From the NCBI RefSeq assembly GCF_001005085.2, contig NZ_LBMU02000101.1, positions 1 through 64,000 of the forward strand: DNA of 64,000 bases, written 5' to 3'. This document shows, piece by piece, positions 40,628 to 50,129 of this stretch. The position numbers and the translations under genes were made by a program. The DNA comes from Streptomyces humi. GTDB lineage: Bacteria > Actinomycetota > Actinomycetes > Streptomycetales > Streptomycetaceae. Within the stretch, counting starts at the first letter, position 1, and every line of letters starts with the position of its first letter. The notes under the pieces are model-generated. The model was not told the origin of the DNA and did no database searches. It worked only from the letters and a program-made list of their open reading frames with translations.

Positions 40628-41573
40628 CGTGACCAAGACCGTGCCCGAGGCCGCCGCCGAGGACGCCGCCGTCGCGGCGGCCGGAGGGGCACTGCCCGAG
40701 CCGAGCAAGCCGGAGAAGACGCGCAGCCTGTGGGGCGACGCCTGGCAGGACCTGCGGCGCAGCTGGATCTTCCTCGTCTCGGCGGCGCTGATCCTGCTGC
40801 TGCTGACGATCACCTTCTTCCCCGGCTGGTTCACCGGCGCCAACCCGACCTCGGGCGACCTGGCCAAGCACTTCCTCCAGAAGCCCAAGCTCGGCAACTT
40901 CTTCTCGGCCGACTGGCTGGGCTACGACCAGCAGGGCCGCAGCGTCTACGCCCGCGTCATCTACGGCGCCCGCGCCTCCATCGCGGTCGGCTTCGGCACG
41001 ACGGTCGCGGTGACCGTCGTGGGCGGTCTGGTCGGCATGATCGCCGGTTACTTCGGCGGCATCGTCGACTCGATCCTGTCCCGGCTGACGGACGTCTTCT
41101 TCGGCATCCCGTTCCTGCTCGGCACCATGGTCTTCCTCACCTCCTTCCAGAACCGCACGACCTGGGTCGTCATCGGCGCCCTGAGCTTCTTCGGCTGGAC
41201 GCAGATAGCCCGCGTGATGCGCGGCGCGGTGATCACGACCAAGCAGGCCGACTACGTGCACGCCGCCAAGGCGCTGGGCGCGAGCACACCGCGCATCATG
41301 TTCCGGCACATCCTGCCGAACACGCTGGCACCGGTGATCGTCGTCGCCACCATCTCGCTCGGCATCTACATCTCCGCCGAGGCCACCCTGTCGTACCTGG
41401 GACTCGGCCTGAACGGAGTGTCCTGGGGCAACGACATCTCCGACGGCGGCAACCAGATCCGAGTGGCGCAGTGGATCATGCTGTACCCCTCGATCATGCT
41501 GATCGTCACCGTGCTGGCGTTCATCATGCTCGGTGAGGCCGTGCGCAACGCCCTTGACCCGAAGATGCGCTGA
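40620..41573 (+). CDS. Oligopeptide ABC transporter permease, OppC/DppC type (operon 1)
   Basis: 317 residues from ATG 40620, overlapping the previous gene by 8 bases. A cytoplasmic Ala/Glu-rich N-terminus of about 45 residues precedes six membrane segments. The motif DWLGYDQQGRSVYARVIYGAR and the EAA loop KQADYVHAAKALGASTPRI identify the OppC family. Forms the channel with the OppB-type subunit. Confidence 0.93.
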   Translation: MPDVTKTVPEAAAEDAAVAAAGGALPEPSKPEKTRSLWGDAWQDLRRSWIFLVSAALILLLLTITFFPGWFTGANPTSGDLAKHFLQKPKLGNFFSADWLGYDQQGRSVYARVIYGARASIAVGFGTTVAVTVVGGLVGMIAGYFGGIVDSILSRLTDVFFGIPFLLGTMVFLTSFQNRTTWVVIGALSFFGWTQIARVMRGAVITTKQADYVHAAKALGASTPRIMFRHILPNTLAPVIVVATISLGIYISAEATLSYLGLGLNGVSWGNDISDGGNQIRVAQWIMLYPSIMLIVTVLAFIMLGEAVRNALDPKMR

Positions 41574-41584
41574 GGGAGGCGTAC

Positions 41585-42634
41585 GTGACCATCATCGAAG
41601 AAGCCTTCGTGCCCTCGCCGCGCGACAACGACGGCGGCCCGCTCCTCGAAGTGCGGGACCTGCACGTCGAGTTCCACACCCGCGAGGGTGTCGTCAAGGC
41701 AGTCAACGGCGTCAACTACAACGTCGCCGCGGGCGAGACCCTCGCCGTCCTCGGTGAGTCCGGTTCCGGCAAGTCCGTGACCGCGCAGGCCATCATGGGC
41801 ATCCTCGACATGCCCCCGGCGAAGATCCCGCAGGGCGAGATCCGCTTCCGCGGCCAGGACATGCTCACCATGTCCGCCGACGAGCGCCGCAAGATCCGCG
41901 GCCAGCGCATCGCCATGATCTTCCAGGACGCGCTCAGCTCGCTGAACCCCGTGCTGTCCGTCGGCTACCAGCTCGGCGAGATGTTCCGGGTCCACCAGGG
42001 CATGTCCAAGAAGGACGCCAAGGCCAAGGCCATCGAGCTGATGGACCGGGTGAAGATCCCGGCCGCGGCGGCCCGCGTGAACGACTACCCGCACCAGTTC
42101 TCGGGCGGTATGCGCCAGCGCATCATGATCGCGATGGCGCTGGCCCTGGAGCCCGAGCTGATCATCGCCGACGAGCCGACCACGGCCCTCGACGTGACGG
42201 TCCAGGCCCAGGTGATGGACCTGCTCGCGGAGCTACAGCGCGAGTACAACATGGGTCTGATCCTGATCACCCACGACCTCGGCGTCGTCGCCGACGTCGC
42301 GGACAAGATCGCCGTGATGTACGCGGGCCGGATCGTCGAGACCGCCCCGGTCCACGAGCTGTACAAGCGGCCCGCGCACCCCTACACCCGCGGTCTGCTG
42401 GACTCGATCCCGCGCCTGGACCAGAAGGGCCAGGAGCTCTACGCGATCAAGGGTCTGCCGCCCAACCTGCTGCGCATCCCGACCGGTTGCGCCTTCAACC
42501 CGCGCTGTCCCAAGGCCCAGGACATCTGCCGTACGGACATCCCGGCGCTGCTGCCGGTGACCGAGCAGGACGGCGGCGAACTGCCGGGCCGGGCCTCGGC
42601 CTGCCACTTCTGGAAGGAGACGCTCCATGGCTGA
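41585..42634 (+). CDS. Oligopeptide ABC transporter ATPase, OppD type (operon 1)
   Basis: 349 residues from GTG 41585, with GGAGG upstream. Walker A is GESGSGKS (57-64), the signature is FSGGMRQR, and Walker B is LIIADEPTTALD. The C-terminal oligopeptide-transporter extension has the cysteine-rich GCAFNPRCPKAQDICR, which in this family can hold an iron-sulfur cluster. It pairs with the OppF-type ATPase encoded next and overlaps it by 8 bases. Confidence 0.94.
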   Translation: MTIIEEAFVPSPRDNDGGPLLEVRDLHVEFHTREGVVKAVNGVNYNVAAGETLAVLGESGSGKSVTAQAIMGILDMPPAKIPQGEIRFRGQDMLTMSADERRKIRGQRIAMIFQDALSSLNPVLSVGYQLGEMFRVHQGMSKKDAKAKAIELMDRVKIPAAAARVNDYPHQFSGGMRQRIMIAMALALEPELIIADEPTTALDVTVQAQVMDLLAELQREYNMGLILITHDLGVVADVADKIAVMYAGRIVETAPVHELYKRPAHPYTRGLLDSIPRLDQKGQELYAIKGLPPNLLRIPTGCAFNPRCPKAQDICRTDIPALLPVTEQDGGELPGRASACHFWKETLHG

Positions 42635-43775
42635 GCTCAGCAAGAACGACGAGCCGCAGGACGCCACGCCGAACGTCTCCGACGTGGACGTGGTGGAAGC
42701 CGCGTCCGAGGAGGCCTCGGTCGCCGCGATCGAGGCGACCGTCGAGCGGGGCGAGCCGATCCTCCAGGTGCGCAACCTGGTCAAGCACTTCCCGCTGACC
42801 CAGGGCATCCTGTTCAAGAAGCAGATCGGCGCGGTCAAGGCCGTCGACGGCGTCTCCTTCGACCTGCACCAGGGCGAGACCCTGGGCATCGTGGGCGAGT
42901 CCGGCTGCGGCAAGTCGACGGTGGCCAAGCTCCTGATGAACCTCGAGCAGGCGACGGCCGGCGAGATCTTCTACAAGGGCCAGGACATCACCAAGCTGTC
43001 CGGGCGCGCGCTGAAGGCCGTCCGCCGCAACATCCAGATGGTGTTCCAGGACCCGTACACCTCGCTCAACCCGCGTATGACGGTCGGTGACATCATCGGC
43101 GAGCCCTTCGACATCCACCCCGAGGTGGCCCCGAAGGGCGACCGGCGCCGCCGGGTGCAGGAGCTGCTGGACGTCGTCGGGCTCAACCCCGAGTACATCA
43201 ACCGGTACCCGCACCAGTTCTCCGGCGGCCAGCGGCAGCGCATCGGCATCGCGCGCGGCCTGGCGCTCAACCCGGAGATCATCATCTGCGACGAGCCGGT
43301 GTCCGCGCTGGACGTGTCCGTCCAGGCACAGGTCATCAACCTGATGGAGCGGCTCCAGGACGAGTTCAACCTGTCGTACATCTTCATCGCGCACGACCTG
43401 TCGATCGTCCGGCACATCTCGGACCGGGTCGGGGTCATGTACCTCGGCAAGATCGCCGAGATCGGTTCCGACGAGCAGATCTACGAGCACCCGACGCACC
43501 CCTACACCCAGGCGCTGCTGTCGGCGGTCCCGGTCCCCGACCCGGAGGCCCGTGAGCACCGCGAGCGGATCATCCTCACCGGTGACGTGCCCTCGCCGGC
43601 CAACCCGCCGTCCGGCTGCCACTTCCGCACCCGCTGCTGGAAGGCCCAGGACAAGTGCGCCGAGGAGGTTCCGCTGCTGGCGATCCCCGAGCGCTTCAAG
43701 GCCTCGGACACCCCGGCGTCCCACGAGTCGGCCTGCCACTTCGCGGAGGAGAAGGACGTCGTCCACGCGGCCTGA
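42627..43775 (+). CDS. Oligopeptide ABC transporter ATPase, OppF type (operon 1)
   Basis: 382 residues from ATG 42627. An acidic N-terminal extension of about 45 residues (SDVDVVEAASEEASVAAIEA) precedes the ATPase core and is absent from the paralogue at 54998. Walker A is GESGCGKS (about 90-97), the signature is FSGGQRQR and Walker B is IIICDEPVSALD. The family C-terminus has GCHFRTRCWKAQDKC. Last gene of the operon, followed by a strong hairpin. Confidence 0.94.
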   Translation: MAELSKNDEPQDATPNVSDVDVVEAASEEASVAAIEATVERGEPILQVRNLVKHFPLTQGILFKKQIGAVKAVDGVSFDLHQGETLGIVGESGCGKSTVAKLLMNLEQATAGEIFYKGQDITKLSGRALKAVRRNIQMVFQDPYTSLNPRMTVGDIIGEPFDIHPEVAPKGDRRRRVQELLDVVGLNPEYINRYPHQFSGGQRQRIGIARGLALNPEIIICDEPVSALDVSVQAQVINLMERLQDEFNLSYIFIAHDLSIVRHISDRVGVMYLGKIAEIGSDEQIYEHPTHPYTQALLSAVPVPDPEAREHRERIILTGDVPSPANPPSGCHFRTRCWKAQDKCAEEVPLLAIPERFKASDTPASHESACHFAEEKDVVHAA

Positions 43776-43789
43776 CGCCCCACCCCGCC

Positions 43790-43826
43790 ACGGTTCCCGG
43801 TATCCCCGAGGGGTACCGGGAACCGT
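43790..43826. terminator. Terminator of peptide importer operon 1
   Basis: ACGGTTCCCGGTA (43790-43802) pairs perfectly with TACCGGGAACCGT (43814-43826), with further CCCC/GGGG pairing toward the loop, 15 bases after the OppF-type stop. Confidence 0.85.
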
Positions 43827-43849
43827 CATGTCCCGAGGAGACGGCCCGG

Positions 43850-44257
43850 ATGCTGCACCATGTCGAGCTGTGGGTTCCCGACCTGTCGCGCGCGGCCGGC
43901 GAATGGGGCTGGCTGCTGGGCCGGCTCGGCTACCGCCCGTACCAGGAGTGGGCGGACGGCCGTAGCTGGCGCATGGGGGAGACCTATCTCGTCGTCGAGC
44001 GGTCGCCCGCGATGACGGCCGGCGCGCACGAGCGGACCCGTCCGGGCCTCAACCACCTCGCGTTCCACGCCGGGCCGGCCGCCCGGGTCGACGAGCTGGC
44101 GGACAGCGCGCCCGCGCACGGGTGGTCGCCCCTGTTCGCCGACCGTTACCCGCACGCGGGCGGACCGCGGCACTACGCGGCCTATCTCGTGAACAGCGAC
44201 GGTTTCGAGGTGGAACTGGTCGCCGCGGACGGACCGCCGGCCGGGCTCACGCCGTGA
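43850..44257 (+). CDS. VOC-superfamily (glyoxalase/dioxygenase fold) protein
   Basis: 135 residues from ATG 43850 with GAGGAG upstream. The pattern MLHHVELWVPDL, LNHLAFHAG and GFEVELVA matches the paired beta-alpha-beta modules of glyoxalase/bleomycin-resistance/dioxygenase proteins, with His4, a His in LNHLAF and Glu in VELVA as likely metal ligands. The substrate is unknown. It is convergent with the second importer operon and its last 11 bases overlap that operon's final gene. Confidence 0.85.
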   Translation: MLHHVELWVPDLSRAAGEWGWLLGRLGYRPYQEWADGRSWRMGETYLVVERSPAMTAGAHERTRPGLNHLAFHAGPAARVDELADSAPAHGWSPLFADRYPHAGGPRHYAAYLVNSDGFEVELVAADGPPAGLTP

Positions 44258-45239
44258 TCCGGGCCCGTGCCCAGTGGCAGGCCACCTGGCGGCCGGTGGT
44301 GCCGTCCAGGACCCCCGGGTCCTGGGTGCGGCAGGCGTCCGCGACGCCCGCGCGGGCCGCCGTGCCGTCCGCCAGGATCTGGCAGCGGGCGTGGAAGCGG
44401 CAGCCGGCGGGGATGCGGGACGGGTCGGGCGGCTCACCGGTCAGCACCACGGGCTCGCCCGGCGCCTCCGGCAGCACCGACAACAGCGCCTGGGTGTAGG
44501 GGTGCCGGGGAGCCGTGAGGACCTGTTCGACGTCCCCCGTCTCCACGATCCGGCCCAGGTACATCACCGCGACCCGGTCCGCGATGTTCCAGGCCAGCCC
44601 CAGGTCGTGGGTGACCACCAGCGCGGCCAGCCCCAGTTCGGCGCGCAGCCGCAGCAGCAGGGCCAGGATCTCGCCGCGCACGGAGGAGTCCAGGGAGGCC
44701 ACCGGCTCGTCGGCGACGATCAGTTCGGGCTCCAGGACGAGGGCGCCCGCGATCACCACCCGCTGGCGCTGCCCTCCGGACAACTGGTGCGGATAGCGCA
44801 GGAAGAAGCGTTCCGGCGGTCGCAGCCCCGCGTGCGCGAGGGCCGCCGCGACGGCCGCCCGCTCGTCCCCCGTACGGCCGTGGACGCGCAGTCCCTCGGC
44901 CACCGCGTCGTACACGGTGTGCCGGGGGTTGAGCGAGCCGGTCGGATCTTGCAGCACCAGCTGGACCCGTCTGCGGTACGCCTTCAGCGCGCGCGAGGAG
45001 TACTCCAGGGGCTTCCCGGCGAAGGTGACCCGTCCCGCGGCCGGCTTCACCAGGCCGAGCAGGGAGCGCGCCAGCGTCGTCTTCCCGCAGCCGGACTCGC
45101 CGACCAGCGCCACGATCTCCCCGGCCCGGACGGCGAGTTCGACGCCGTCCACGGCCCGGACCCCGGCGGCGCCGTGCCGTCCGGGGAAGACCACGCGCAG
45201 GCCCTCGGCGCTGAGCAGCGGCGGCGGTGTCGTCGTCAT
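44247..45239 (-). CDS. Oligopeptide ABC transporter ATPase, OppF type (operon 2)
   Basis: 330 residues from ATG 45239, which overlaps the OppD-type stop (ATGA). Walker A is GESGCGKT (47-54), the signature LSGGQRQR, and Walker B LIVADEPVASLD. The C-terminal extension with GCRFHARCQ is present. It is clearly more diverged from the operon 1 and 3 proteins than those are from each other. Last gene of the minus-strand operon. Confidence 0.92.
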   Translation of the reverse strand: MTTTPPPLLSAEGLRVVFPGRHGAAGVRAVDGVELAVRAGEIVALVGESGCGKTTLARSLLGLVKPAAGRVTFAGKPLEYSSRALKAYRRRVQLVLQDPTGSLNPRHTVYDAVAEGLRVHGRTGDERAAVAAALAHAGLRPPERFFLRYPHQLSGGQRQRVVIAGALVLEPELIVADEPVASLDSSVRGEILALLLRLRAELGLAALVVTHDLGLAWNIADRVAVMYLGRIVETGDVEQVLTAPRHPYTQALLSVLPEAPGEPVVLTGEPPDPSRIPAGCRFHARCQILADGTAARAGVADACRTQDPGVLDGTTGRQVACHWARARITA

Positions 45240-46234
45240 GAGGTGCTCCTCGCGTCCTCGGCGGCGGGGGCCGGTCCGGGGACCGCCGCCCCCACGTGCA
45301 CGCAGGCGGCCCGCCGGTCCGGTCCGGCGTCCCGCAGCGGCTGGTCCCGCGTGGCGCACACGTCCAGCGCCACCGGGCAGCGTGGATGGAACGCGCAGCC
45401 GGCGGGCGGCGCCGCCGGATCGGGCGGGTCGCCGGGCAGACCGCGCGGCGCGAACCGGGAGGCGGGATCGCCGATGCGCGGGAACGCCGCCGACAGGGCC
45501 CGCGCGTACGGGTGCCGGGCGTCCTCGTAGACCTGGCGGGCGGGGCCCTCCTCGACGACGCGGCCCGCGTACATCACGGTGAGCCGGTCACAGGTGTCGG
45601 CGAGCACCGCCAGATCGTGGCTGATCATGATCAGACCCACGTCCTGGTCCGCCACCAGCCGCTCGATCAGCCGCAGGATCTGCGCCTGGATCATCACGTC
45701 CAGGGCCGTCGTCGGCTCGTCGGCGACGATCAGCCGCGGGTCGCAGGCCAGCGCCATGGCGATCATCACGCGCTGGCGCTGCCCGCCGGACAGCTCGTGC
45801 GGATACGCGGCGGCCCGGGACGCCGGCAGGCCCACGCGCTCCAGCAGTTCACCGGCCCGCCGCCGGGCCGCGGCGGCCGTCGCCCCGCGGTGCAGCAGGA
45901 CCGGCTCGGTGATCTGGTCGCCGACCCGGTGCACCGGGTTGAGCGAGTGCATCGCCCCCTGGAACACGATCGAGGCGCCCGCCCAGCGCACCGCCCGCAC
46001 CTGCCCCCAGCGCATGGTCAGCACGTCCTCGCCGTTCAGCAGGACCTCCCCGGACACCCGCGTCCCGGCCGGCAGGAGTCTGAGCAGCGCCAGCGCCAGT
46101 GTGGACTTGCCGCACCCCGACTCGCCCGCGATGCCCAGCTTGCGGCCCGCGGCCAGCGTCAGGTCCACGCCCCGCACCGCGGCCGCGCCGCCCGGGTAGG
46201 TGACCTCCAGGTCCCGGACCTCCAGCAGGGTCAA
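45236..46234 (-). CDS. Oligopeptide ABC transporter ATPase, OppD type (operon 2)
   Basis: 332 residues from TTG 46234, whose TTGA overlaps the permease stop; upstream frame sequence lies within the permease gene. Walker A is GESGCGKS (37-44), the signature LSGGQRQR and Walker B LIVADEPTTALD. The Q-loop reads FQGAMHSLNP instead of the FQDPxxSLNP seen in the OppF partners, as in some dipeptide ATPases. Cysteines GCAFHPRCPVALDVC are in the C-terminal extension. Confidence 0.91.
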   Translation of the reverse strand: MTLLEVRDLEVTYPGGAAAVRGVDLTLAAGRKLGIAGESGCGKSTLALALLRLLPAGTRVSGEVLLNGEDVLTMRWGQVRAVRWAGASIVFQGAMHSLNPVHRVGDQITEPVLLHRGATAAAARRRAGELLERVGLPASRAAAYPHELSGGQRQRVMIAMALACDPRLIVADEPTTALDVMIQAQILRLIERLVADQDVGLIMISHDLAVLADTCDRLTVMYAGRVVEEGPARQVYEDARHPYARALSAAFPRIGDPASRFAPRGLPGDPPDPAAPPAGCAFHPRCPVALDVCATRDQPLRDAGPDRRAACVHVGAAVPGPAPAAEDARSTS

Positions 46235-47181
46235 CGGGTCACCCCCAGCCTGGGATCGAGGACGGCCTCCACCGCACGCCCGCACAGTGTGAACGCCAGC
46301 GCGACCACCGCGATCGCGATGCCCGGCGGCAACAGGTACCACCAGTCCCCGGCGCTGACCGCGCCAGCCTCGCGCGCGTCCTGAAGCAGCCCGCCCCACG
46401 AGATGACCGTCGGATCACCGAGCCCCAGGAAGGCCAGCGTCGCCTCCGCGAGGATCGACGAGGAGATCATCAGCGTGGTCTGGGCGAGGACCAGCGGCAT
46501 CACGTTGGGCAGCACGTGCCGGGTCATGACGTGCCAGTGGCCGCCGCCCAGCGCCCTGGCCCGTTCGATGTACGGCCGGGACTCCACCGCGAGCGTCTGC
46601 GCACGCACCAGGCGGGCCGTCGTCGGCCAGGAGGTGACGCCGATGGCCAGCACCACCGTGCCCAGCGACCGGGACATCACGGTGGCCAGCGCGATGGCGA
46701 GCACCAGGGCCGGCATCACCAGGAACCAGTCCGTGATCCGCATCAGCACGGTCGCGTACACCCCCCGGAAGTGGCCCGCGGTGACCCCGACGACCGCGCC
46801 GATCACCACCGACAGCACCGCCGCGAGCAGCCCGACGAGCAGCGAGACCCGGGAGCCCCACACCACCAGCCCCAGCAGGTCGCGCCCGAACCGGTCGGTG
46901 CCCAGCGGGAACTCACCGCTCGGCGCCTCCAGCGGACCGCCGGGCGCGTCGGTCACCCCGGCCACCCCGGAGCCGACGGTCAGCGGCGCGGTCAGCGCCA
47001 CCAGGGCGAACAGGACCAGCGCGGCCAGGCCGGCCAGCCCGGCACGCCGGGTCCGGTACTGCCGCCAGAACCGTACGGCGGAGGCGCGGCGCCGTCGCCA
47101 CGCCAGCGCACGAGGTCCGGCGGCCCCGGGCGCCCCGGCCTCGGCCGCCCCCGGCGCCGGGGGAGTGGCGCCGGCCGTCAT
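46231..47181 (-). CDS. Oligopeptide ABC transporter permease, OppC/DppC type (operon 2)
   Basis: 316 residues from ATG 47181, overlapping the upstream permease stop (ATGA). A cytoplasmic Ala/Pro/Arg-rich N-terminus of about 45 residues leads into six membrane segments. GTDRFGRDLLGLVVWGSRVS and the EAA loop SRPYIERARALGGGHWHVM are the family motifs. Confidence 0.91.
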   Translation of the reverse strand: MTAGATPPAPGAAEAGAPGAAGPRALAWRRRRASAVRFWRQYRTRRAGLAGLAALVLFALVALTAPLTVGSGVAGVTDAPGGPLEAPSGEFPLGTDRFGRDLLGLVVWGSRVSLLVGLLAAVLSVVIGAVVGVTAGHFRGVYATVLMRITDWFLVMPALVLAIALATVMSRSLGTVVLAIGVTSWPTTARLVRAQTLAVESRPYIERARALGGGHWHVMTRHVLPNVMPLVLAQTTLMISSSILAEATLAFLGLGDPTVISWGGLLQDAREAGAVSAGDWWYLLPPGIAIAVVALAFTLCGRAVEAVLDPRLGVTR

Positions 47182-48254
47182 CGGCCCACCCGGGGGTCGA
47201 GCAGGGGGTACAACAGGTCGGCCAGAGTGTTCATGACGATCACCGCCGAGGCGAAGAAGAGGAACAGCCCCTGCACCAGGGGCAGGTCGGGCACGCTCAG
47301 GGCCTGGTAGAAGAGGCCGCCGAGGCCGGGCCAGGAGAAGACCGTCTCGACCAGGATGACGCCGGCGACGGTCCGGCCGAGGTTGACGAAGACCAGGGTG
47401 ACCGTGGGCAGCAGGGCGTTCGGGACCGCGTGCCGGCGGCGCACCAGGTCGTCCCGCAGGCCCTTGGCGCGGGCGGTCGTGAGGTAGTCGCTGCCCATCT
47501 CGTCCAGCAGCGCCGAGCGGGTGACCAGCAGCGTCTGCCCGTACTCGACCGCGACGAGGGTGAGCACCGGCAGGACGAGGTGATGGGCGACGTCGAGGAC
47601 GTGGGCGAGGCCCTGCTCGCCGCCCGACTCCATGCCGCCGGTCGGGAAGAGGCCGGGGACCGGGCCGAGGCCCACCCCGAACACGATGATGGCCAGCAGA
47701 CCCAGCCAGAACGACGGGACGGAGTACAGGGTCAGCGCCAGACCGGTGTTGAGCCGGTCGCCGAACCGGCCGTGCCGCCAGGCCGAGCGGGTGCCGAGGT
47801 ACATCCCGAGCGCGGTGTAGATCACGAACGCCGTACCGGTCAGCAGCAGCGTGTTCGGCAGTGCCTCGCCGATCTTGTCGACGACCGGGGCGTGGAACTG
47901 GTACGACGTCCCCAGGTCGCCGGTGAGCGCCTTGCGGCAGTAGTCCGTGAACTGCTCCCACACCGGCAGGTCCAGCCCGAACTCCTCGCGGTACGCGGCG
48001 AGTTGCGCGGCCGAGATCGGCCTGCCGCCCGTCATGGTCCGGACCGGGTCGCCGGGGATCAGCCGGAAGAGGAAGAAACCGGTGACGAGGACGGCCAACA
48101 GCGAGACGGCGGCACCGCCCGCCTTGGCCACGCCGTAGCGCAGGTAGGCGGCGGCCGTGCGGGCCCGCGGTCCGCGGACCGCCGGACCGGCCGGGGCCGG
48201 CAGCGGGTCCGGACCGGCCGGGGCGGACGGTGCGTCGGGAGCGGTGGGCTGCAT
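47178..48254 (-). CDS. Oligopeptide ABC transporter permease, OppB/DppB type (operon 2)
   Basis: 358 residues from ATG 48254, 3 bases after the binding-protein stop. The Pro/Ala-rich cytoplasmic N-terminus is about 35 residues longer than in operons 1 and 3. Six membrane segments; FFLFRLIPGDPVRTMTGG and the EAA-like loop GSDYLTTARAKGLRDDLV are diagnostic, and the C-terminus is LLYPLLDPRVG. Confidence 0.91.
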   Translation of the reverse strand: MQPTAPDAPSAPAGPDPLPAPAGPAVRGPRARTAAAYLRYGVAKAGGAAVSLLAVLVTGFFLFRLIPGDPVRTMTGGRPISAAQLAAYREEFGLDLPVWEQFTDYCRKALTGDLGTSYQFHAPVVDKIGEALPNTLLLTGTAFVIYTALGMYLGTRSAWRHGRFGDRLNTGLALTLYSVPSFWLGLLAIIVFGVGLGPVPGLFPTGGMESGGEQGLAHVLDVAHHLVLPVLTLVAVEYGQTLLVTRSALLDEMGSDYLTTARAKGLRDDLVRRRHAVPNALLPTVTLVFVNLGRTVAGVILVETVFSWPGLGGLFYQALSVPDLPLVQGLFLFFASAVIVMNTLADLLYPLLDPRVGR

Positions 48255-48257
48255 GGG

Positions 48258-50129
48258 CTACTCGCGGTCGTCGGCCGTGGCGCGGCGGCGCCTGGCGAGG
48301 AACACCCCGGCGCCCGCCAGGACCACGACCCCGGCGACGACGCCCACGACGATCCCCGTCGAACCGCCTCCGGAGGAGCCCGCGGAGTCGGCGGGCACCG
48401 CCGACCACCAGCTCCAGTAGCCGTCCTGTCCGTAGATGTTGCCGGCGGCCTCGGGCATCGTCTCGATCGACGCGATCTGGTCGGTGCGGTAGGCCTCGAC
48501 GGCGTTCGGGTACGCCATGACGTTCATGTACCCCAGGTCGTACAGCCGGGACTCCAGCTGTTTGACGACAGTGGCCCGTTTGGCGGGGTCGTACTCGGCG
48601 AGCTGCCGGTCGTACAGGTCGTCGTAGGTCCGGTCGCAGACGAAGTTGTCGGTCGGGCCGGTGTCCTTGGGGGTGGCCGGCAGGGCGGCGCAGGTGTGGA
48701 TGGACAGCACGTAGTCCGGGTCGGGGTTGACGGACCAGCCGTCGAAGGCCAGGTCGTACTTGCCCGCGAGCCAGGGGTCGGTGACGTTGTCCAGGCAGTC
48801 GAGGGTCATGCCGATGCCGAGCTTGGCCCACCACTCCCTGAGGTACTGGCCCACGGCCTTGTCGTTGGGGTCGGTGGCGTGGCACAGCACCCGGTAGTTC
48901 AGCGGTCTGCCGTCCTTGCCGACCCGTCTGCCGTCGGCGTTCTTCCGGTAGCCGGCCTGGTCGAGGAGGTGTGCGGCCTTCGCGGGGTCGTAGCCGAGCG
49001 CCTGGCCCGCGGACGGTTTCCAGAAGTACGTGGCGAAGCGCGGCGGGATGTAGCCCTGGCCCTCGACCGCGTGGCCCTGGAACACCTTGTCGATGATGGT
49101 CTTCCGGTCGACGGCCAGGAACAGGGCGTGCCGCACCCGCTCGTCGAGCAGGGAGGGGTCGCCGTCGCCGAACTTCCGGCCGTTCTTCGCGCGGGCGCCG
49201 GGGTTGGTGGCGAGGGCGTAGAAACGGCGGCCCGGGGCGTCGTTGACGCGGATGTTCTTCTGGCCATCGAGCGAGGACGCCTGGGCGGGGGTCAGGGCCG
49301 GCGCGCCCGCCACGAAGGAGACCTCGCCCTTGCGCAGGGCGGCCACGGCGGCGTCCTGGTCCTTGTAGTACCGGAAGACCAGCTCGTCGAACTTGGGGGC
49401 CCCGCGCCAGAAGTCCTTGTTGGCCCGGAGCCGGACGTAGCTGTCCGCCTTGTAGCCGGTGAGGACGAACGGCCCGTCGCCGACGACGGGGAACTTGGTG
49501 TCGTTGTTGAACTTGGAGAAGTCCGGCACGTCCTTCCAGATGTGCTCGGGCACGATCGGCACGTCCAGGGCGGTCATCGTGGCCTGCGGCTTCTTCAGTT
49601 CGATGACCAGCTGGGTGGGGCTCGGGGCCGTCACGCTGCGGAAGTTGGTGACGAAGTTGCCGTTCGCGGTGGCGGCCGCCTGGTCCGTCATCAGCTTGCG
49701 GAACGTCCACGCCGCGTCCTGGGCGGTCACCTTCTGTCCGTCCGACCACTTCGCGTCGGAGCGGATCGTGTACGTCCAGGTGAGCTTGTCGGCGGAGGCG
49801 GTCCACTTGGTGGCGAGGCCGGGGACCGGGTGCGCGTCCCCGGGGTCGTAGTCGGTGAGGTACTCGTACATCAGCCGCTGGACGCTGGTGCTGAGCAGCC
49901 GCGTCGCCAGGAAGGGGCTCAGGGAGTCGACACTCTGCGCGACCGCGACGGTGAGCACCTTGTCGCCGGTGGCGGCCGACGCCTGCCGCGTCAACGGGTC
50001 GAGCGGGGTCGCGAGCACCGCCGAGAAGGCCAGGGCGAGGGCACCGGCGGCCGCCAGCGGCCGGGGCGCACGGAGGCGGGAGCTGTTCGGGTGTGGACGC
50101 CTTGCGCTGTGCTGGGCTTGTGGGCTCAT
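48258..50129 (-). CDS. Oligopeptide-binding protein with C-terminal membrane anchor (operon 2)
   Basis: 623 residues from ATG 50129, with GAGGTC upstream on the minus strand. The N-terminal signal peptide (AAAGALALAFSAVLA) has no lipobox cysteine. The SBP_bac_5 body follows (ATGDKVLTVAVAQSVDSLSPF, NFVTNFRSV). The protein ends with a Gly/Ser linker, one hydrophobic helix (about 586-609, IVVGVVAGVVVLAGAGVFLA) and a basic tail RRRRATADDRE. So it is probably held in the membrane by its C-terminus and not by lipid. There is no LPXTG-like sortase motif. First gene of the minus-strand operon. Confidence 0.88.
   Translation of the reverse strand: MSPQAQHSARRPHPNSSRLRAPRPLAAAGALALAFSAVLATPLDPLTRQASAATGDKVLTVAVAQSVDSLSPFLATRLLSTSVQRLMYEYLTDYDPGDAHPVPGLATKWTASADKLTWTYTIRSDAKWSDGQKVTAQDAAWTFRKLMTDQAAATANGNFVTNFRSVTAPSPTQLVIELKKPQATMTALDVPIVPEHIWKDVPDFSKFNNDTKFPVVGDGPFVLTGYKADSYVRLRANKDFWRGAPKFDELVFRYYKDQDAAVAALRKGEVSFVAGAPALTPAQASSLDGQKNIRVNDAPGRRFYALATNPGARAKNGRKFGDGDPSLLDERVRHALFLAVDRKTIIDKVFQGHAVEGQGYIPPRFATYFWKPSAGQALGYDPAKAAHLLDQAGYRKNADGRRVGKDGRPLNYRVLCHATDPNDKAVGQYLREWWAKLGIGMTLDCLDNVTDPWLAGKYDLAFDGWSVNPDPDYVLSIHTCAALPATPKDTGPTDNFVCDRTYDDLYDRQLAEYDPAKRATVVKQLESRLYDLGYMNVMAYPNAVEAYRTDQIASIETMPEAAGNIYGQDGYWSWWSAVPADSAGSSGGGSTGIVVGVVAGVVVLAGAGVFLARRRRATADDRE

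Noticed and set aside
37931..43775. Naming operon 1 bldKA-E
   Set aside because: The neighbourhood resembles the S. coelicolor bldK region, but three similar importers are present and gene order does not decide which is orthologous. A phylogeny would be needed.
46231..49806. A single 1191-codon frame covering the operon 2 permease and binding-protein genes
   Set aside because: Only the last 316 codons show permease motifs. The rest lies out of frame over two other recognisable genes, and an ATGA overlap marks the true start.
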